Assembly (NCBI GenBank): GCA_035464115.1
Contig: DATHSN010000327.1
Location: 1-11,035 of the forward strand
Origin: DATHSN01 sp035464115
GTDB taxonomy: Bacteria; Actinomycetota; Acidimicrobiia; Acidimicrobiales; SKKL01
Length of the DNA stretch: 11,035 bases
Direction of reading: 5' to 3'
The notes under the pieces were generated by a model. That model worked only from the letters and a program-made list of their open reading frames with translations. It did no database searches and was not told the origin of the DNA. A program made the translations under genes and the position numbers. Below are positions 8,607 to 11,035 of the stretch, one piece after another. Numbering within the stretch: the stretch's first letter is position 1; each line of letters begins with the position of its first letter.

Positions 8607-9137
8607 GTGTCCGAGGCGACCGACGCAGCCGAACGGGAAGAGCTCACCTGGCCCCTCTACGGGACGGCGGTGCGCGAGCTGGCCCAGATGGTCGCCGACG
8701 ACGGCTACCGGCCCGACATCATCCTCGCCATCGCTCGCGGCGGGCTGCTGGTGGCCGGCTCGCTGTCCTACGCCCTGTCGGCGAAGAACCTCTACGTGAT
8801 GAACGTCGAGTACTACACCGGCGTCGACGAGCGGCTCGACTTCCCGGTGATCCTGCCCCCGCCGCTGCAGTTCGTCGACCTCGAGCACGCCAAGGTGCTG
8901 GTGGCCGACGACGTCGCCGACACCGGCCACACCCTCGCCCTCGTGCGCGACTTCTGCGCCGACGAGGTCGCCGAGGTGCGCTGCGCGGTGCTCTACGAGA
9001 AGCCCCAGTCGGTCGTGTCGTGCGAGTACGTCTGGAAGCGCACCGACCAGTGGATCAACTTCCCCTGGTCCACCGAGGAGCCGGTGCTCGCCCCCCGCCC
9101 CCGCCGGATCATGCCGGGCACCGGGCCCGTCACCTGA
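8607..9137 (+). CDS. Purine-type phosphoribosyltransferase
   Basis: This 176-residue type I PRTase joins PRPP to a base. The PRPP-binding loop VLVADDVADTG (97-107) is intact, an ARGG segment (43-46) fits the PPi-binding loop, and the C-terminal YVWKRTDQWINFPWS segment resembles the base-binding region of xanthine/guanine PRTases (Gpt-like; COG2236 group). The substrate is most likely a purine (xanthine, hypoxanthine or guanine), though this is inferred from resemblance. It follows a molybdenum hydroxylase of purine type, so the pair could route purine bases to either oxidation or salvage. The GTG start is set by a strong GGAGGA ribosome site; an open frame extends far upstream through the hydroxylase gene in a different frame and is not coding. 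Confidence 0.88.
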   Translation: MSEATDAAEREELTWPLYGTAVRELAQMVADDGYRPDIILAIARGGLLVAGSLSYALSAKNLYVMNVEYYTGVDERLDFPVILPPPLQFVDLEHAKVLVADDVADTGHTLALVRDFCADEVAEVRCAVLYEKPQSVVSCEYVWKRTDQWINFPWSTEEPVLAPRPRRIMPGTGPVT

Positions 9138-9141
9138 TCCC

Positions 9142-9160
9142 CCGCCGGTGGAGCCGGCGG
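9142..9160 (+). terminator. Hairpin after the phosphoribosyltransferase gene
   Basis: CCGCCGG (9142-9148) and CCGGCGG (9154-9160) pair perfectly (7 bp, 5-nt loop), 4 bp after the stop codon. The following bases are only mildly T-rich. It probably ends PRTase transcription before the methionine aminopeptidase gene, whose start is 24 bp away. Confidence 0.55.
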
Positions 9161-9183
9161 TCGCGTCTGGTTCACTAGGGGCC

Positions 9184-10137
9184 ATGTCGGTGACCGGGAC
9201 CCGAGCCCCCATGCGGGCGCCGAAGGCCAACGAGCCCTGCTGGTGCGGCAGTGGCACCAAGTTCAAGCGCTGCCACGGCGACTCGTCGCGCCGCGTCCGG
9301 GCCGGCACCCTCTCGCCGATGCGGCCCGTGCCGGCCGACATCGAGCGGCCGCCCTACGCCGAGTCGGGTCGCGCCACCCGCCGCCCCGAGCCGCAGGTGA
9401 AGTCGCCCGACGTCATCGAGCGCATGCGGCGCACGGGCCGCGCCGCCGGCGAGATCCTCGCCGCCACCGCCGAGCACATCCGCCCCGGCATCACCACCGA
9501 CGAGCTCGACGCCATCTGCCACCAGCTGTGCATCGAGGCCGGCGGCTACCCGAGCCCGCTCAACTACAACGGCTTCCCCAAGTCGCTGTGCACGTCGGTC
9601 AACGAGGTCGTCTGCCACGGCATCCCCGACTCGAGCACCCTGCGCGACGGCGACATCGTCAACCTCGACGTCACCCTCTTCCGCGAAGGCGTCCACGGCG
9701 ACACCGACGCCACGTTCCTCGTCGGCGACGTCGACCCCGAGTCACAGCGGCTCGTGCGGGTCACCCGCGAGTCGATGTGGAAGGGCATCGAGGCGGTGCG
9801 CCCGGGTCGGCCCATCTCCGACATCGGCCGGGCCATCCAGGATCACGCCGAGGGCCACGGCTACGGCGTGGTGCGCGACTTCATCGGCCACGGCATCGGC
9901 GAGCAGTTCCACACCGACCTGCAGATCCTGCACTACTACTCGCCCCGGGCCTCCACGGTCATGGAGCCGGGCATGACGTTCACCATCGAGCCGATGATCA
10001 CCATGGGCACCTGGCGGTTCCACCTGTGGCCCGACGGCTGGACCGCGGTCACCCAGGACGGCCTGCGCACCGCCCAGTTCGAGCACACCGTCCTCGTCAC
10101 CGACGACGGCGCCGAGGTCCTCACCCTCGCCGAGTAG
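9184..10137 (+). CDS. map: Methionine aminopeptidase, type I, with N-terminal SEC-C motif
   Basis: This enzyme removes the initiator methionine from nascent proteins (EC 3.4.11.18). The 317-residue product has all five metal ligands: D162 and D173 (NLDVT, HGDTD), H236 (GHGIG), E269 (FTIEPM) and E300 (FEHT), plus H145 (CHGIP) and H243. The 70-residue extension before the catalytic domain contains a SEC-C zinc motif, EPCWCGSGTKFKRCHG, with ligands C19, C21, C30 and H31. SEC-C domains bind zinc and occur at the end of SecA; here it may bring the enzyme to the ribosome (inference). The ATG at 9184 follows AGGGG (9177-9181), very close, so a leaderless start is possible; a GTG at 9148 would add 12 residues across the terminator hairpin and is unlikely. 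It is transcribed apart from its neighbours. Confidence 0.95.
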   Translation: MSVTGTRAPMRAPKANEPCWCGSGTKFKRCHGDSSRRVRAGTLSPMRPVPADIERPPYAESGRATRRPEPQVKSPDVIERMRRTGRAAGEILAATAEHIRPGITTDELDAICHQLCIEAGGYPSPLNYNGFPKSLCTSVNEVVCHGIPDSSTLRDGDIVNLDVTLFREGVHGDTDATFLVGDVDPESQRLVRVTRESMWKGIEAVRPGRPISDIGRAIQDHAEGHGYGVVRDFIGHGIGEQFHTDLQILHYYSPRASTVMEPGMTFTIEPMITMGTWRFHLWPDGWTAVTQDGLRTAQFEHTVLVTDDGAEVLTLAE

Positions 10138-10147
10138 CCCTGCTCCC

Positions 10148-10172
10148 GGCGGGCGTGCTCAACCGGCCCGCC
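10148..10172. terminator. Hairpin between convergent map and PPOX-family genes
   Basis: GGCGGGC (10148-10154) and GCCCGCC (10166-10172) form a perfect 7-bp stem with an 11-nt loop, starting 10 bp after the map stop and overlapping the last codons of the convergent gene. It could serve as a bidirectional terminator. There is no T-tract. Confidence 0.5.
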
Positions 10173-10641
10173 AGGTGAGCAGCTCTCCCTCCCCACGGAT
10201 CAGGAGCGTGCCCGGGAGGACCCGCAGCCAGCGGGGCTCGAGCCGCAGGATGCCGAAGGCGTCGGACTCGGGCCCGTCCCAGCCCGGGATGATCGACGGG
10301 TCGTAGCCCACCGGCGGCGGGCCCTCGGCGAACCGGGCCCACCCGGCCCGCTTCTGCTCGAGCTCGAGCTCCCACACCGCGTGGGCGTCGACGGTGCAGG
10401 TGTCCTGGTCCGGGGCCCAGTAGGTGATCGACACCTCGGGCTGGTGCGCCAGGTCGCCGGCCTTGGGCGAACGGGGCGACGTCGCGATCCACCCGGTGAG
10501 CCGCTCTCCGTCCCACTCCCAGATGGGGTGCAGCACCCGGGTGCGGGGGCGGCCGTCGGCCCCCACGGTGGCGGTCACCCCCCACACGATCCGGTGGGCC
10601 ATCTCGACGAAGGCGGGCGCCACCCGCTCGAGCTCGCTCAT
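10159..10641 (-). CDS. Pyridoxamine 5'-phosphate oxidase-family (FMN-binding split barrel) protein
   Basis: This 160-residue single-domain protein has the FMN-binding split-barrel pattern: the IVWGVTATVGADGRPRTRVLHP opening (strand, D-G-x-P turn, strand), the WIATSPRSPKAGDL segment and the PEVSITYWAPDQDTCTVDAHA strand pair. Members bind FMN, F420 or haem and reduce or oxidise varied small molecules; true PdxH is longer and has a C-terminal PLP-binding segment not seen here, so vitamin B6 synthesis is not claimed. The ATG at 10641 begins just before the domain; upstream on the minus strand there is only a weak GGCTGG ribosome-site candidate. A further in-frame GTG lies three codons upstream. 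The substrate is unknown. Confidence 0.85.
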   Translation of the reverse strand: MSELERVAPAFVEMAHRIVWGVTATVGADGRPRTRVLHPIWEWDGERLTGWIATSPRSPKAGDLAHQPEVSITYWAPDQDTCTVDAHAVWELELEQKRAGWARFAEGPPPVGYDPSIIPGWDGPESDAFGILRLEPRWLRVLPGTLLIRGEGELLTWRAG

Positions 10642-10653
10642 GGGCACCAGCCT

Positions 10654-10696
10654 GCCCGATCGTCGAGCCGGCCGCCCCCGGGAGAGGCGATCGGGC
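10654..10696. promoter_or_regulatory. Long-spaced inverted repeat upstream of the PPOX-family gene
   Basis: GCCCGATCG (10654-10662) and CGATCGGGC (10688-10696) are perfect 9-bp complements separated by 25 bp, immediately upstream (minus strand) of the start at 10641. They could be a long-loop RNA hairpin in the 5' leader or a pair of operator half-sites. In GC-rich DNA such a repeat can also arise by chance. Confidence 0.35.
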
Positions 10697-10736
10697 CCCA
10701 CCCCGGGGCACCCTGTCGCGGACACCACGACCGATC

Positions 10737-10756
10737 CCGCCCGGACTCCGGGGCGG
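10737..10756 (-). terminator. Hairpin after the Sua5-like gene
   Basis: CCGCCC (10737-10742) and GGGCGG (10751-10756) form a perfect 6-bp stem with an 8-nt loop, beginning 8 bp after the Sua5 stop codon on the minus strand. It is a plausible terminator for that gene, without a T-tract. Confidence 0.4.
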
Positions 10757-10764
10757 TGGGGGTG

Positions 10765-11035
10765 TCAGCGGCCGGCGGCGGCGCGGCGCAGGCGGTCGAG
10801 GACGGCCTCGCCGATCCCTTCGGGCTCGGGCGGGACGACGACGAGCACGTCGAGGCCGAGGGCGTCGGCCTCCCGCAGGCGGGCGTAGAGCACCCGGGCG
10901 GCCGTCTCGGCGTCGCCGAGGGGCTCGAGGGCGACGACGGGACCGGGGAGCTCGGGCAGGGCACCCGGGGCGAGGACCCCGACCCGGCGCCCGGCGCCGG
11001 CGTGCGCCGCCGCCCGACCCAGGGCCTCGGCCACC
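10765..11035 (-). CDS. sua5: Sua5/TsaC L-threonylcarbamoyladenylate synthase, C-terminal part
   Basis: The last 90 or so codons of a gene whose start lies beyond the right edge. The visible sequence, ending LYARLREADALGLDVLVV, then PPEPEGIGEAVLDRLRRAA, matches the C-terminal Sua5 domain (PF03481) that distinguishes Sua5-type proteins from the shorter TsaC/YrdC type. The full enzyme makes threonylcarbamoyl-AMP from threonine, bicarbonate and ATP, the first step of t6A37 tRNA modification. The YrdC catalytic domain is outside the window. The GTG at the window edge is an internal codon, not a start. The identification rests on the C-terminal domain only. Confidence 0.85.
   Translation of the reverse strand, partial: VAEALGRAAAHAGAGRRVGVLAPGALPELPGPVVALEPLGDAETAARVLYARLREADALGLDVLVVVPPEPEGIGEAVLDRLRRAAAGR

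Overview
The window is very GC-rich DNA with tight, overlapping gene packing, strong G/C preference at third codon positions and frequent GTG starts. This suggests a free-living high-GC actinobacterium, possibly of the Acidimicrobiia type. That placement is an impression from composition and gene content; the window holds no rRNA or other phylogenetic marker.

Layout. Positions 1-171 hold no gene but carry two identical 51-bp copies of a nested inverted repeat, 83 bp apart (REP/BIME-like). Positions 172-2582 (minus strand) hold a two-gene operon of fold-type I PLP enzymes: a class V aminotransferase-like protein and kynureninase (kynU), joined by a GTGA stop/start overlap. A divergent promoter region with a 22-bp inverted repeat (2610-2631) separates this from a plus-strand three-gene operon (2661-4404): a serine beta-lactamase-fold hydrolase, a small YheO-type HTH protein and a small MTH1187/YkoF-like (thiamine-binding family) protein, coupled by ATGA and GTGA overlaps. 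A convergent VOC/glyoxalase-like gene follows (4416-4820, minus).

From 4904 to 8526 a plus-strand operon encodes a complete three-subunit molybdenum hydroxylase of the xanthine dehydrogenase family, in the order FAD subunit, 2Fe-2S subunit, Mo-cofactor subunit (the pucC-pucE-pucD/coxM-S-L type order). A 17-bp inverted repeat just before the first start is a likely operator. After a hairpin comes a gene for a phosphoribosyltransferase resembling purine PRTases (8607-9137), which together with the hydroxylase suggests purine oxidation and salvage. A second hairpin separates it from methionine aminopeptidase (map, 9184-10137), which carries an unusual N-terminal SEC-C zinc motif. The window ends with two minus-strand genes: a pyridoxamine-phosphate-oxidase-fold flavin protein (10159-10641) and the C-terminal end of a Sua5/TsaC threonylcarbamoyl-AMP synthase (10765 to the window edge).

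I see no mobile element, CRISPR array, tRNA or rRNA gene. Nothing here is clearly a new multi-gene defence or mobile system. The most noteworthy items are the structured tandem repeat, the symmetric operator candidates at two divergent promoters, the hydrolase/HTH/thiamine-binding-like operon, and the SEC-C methionine aminopeptidase.
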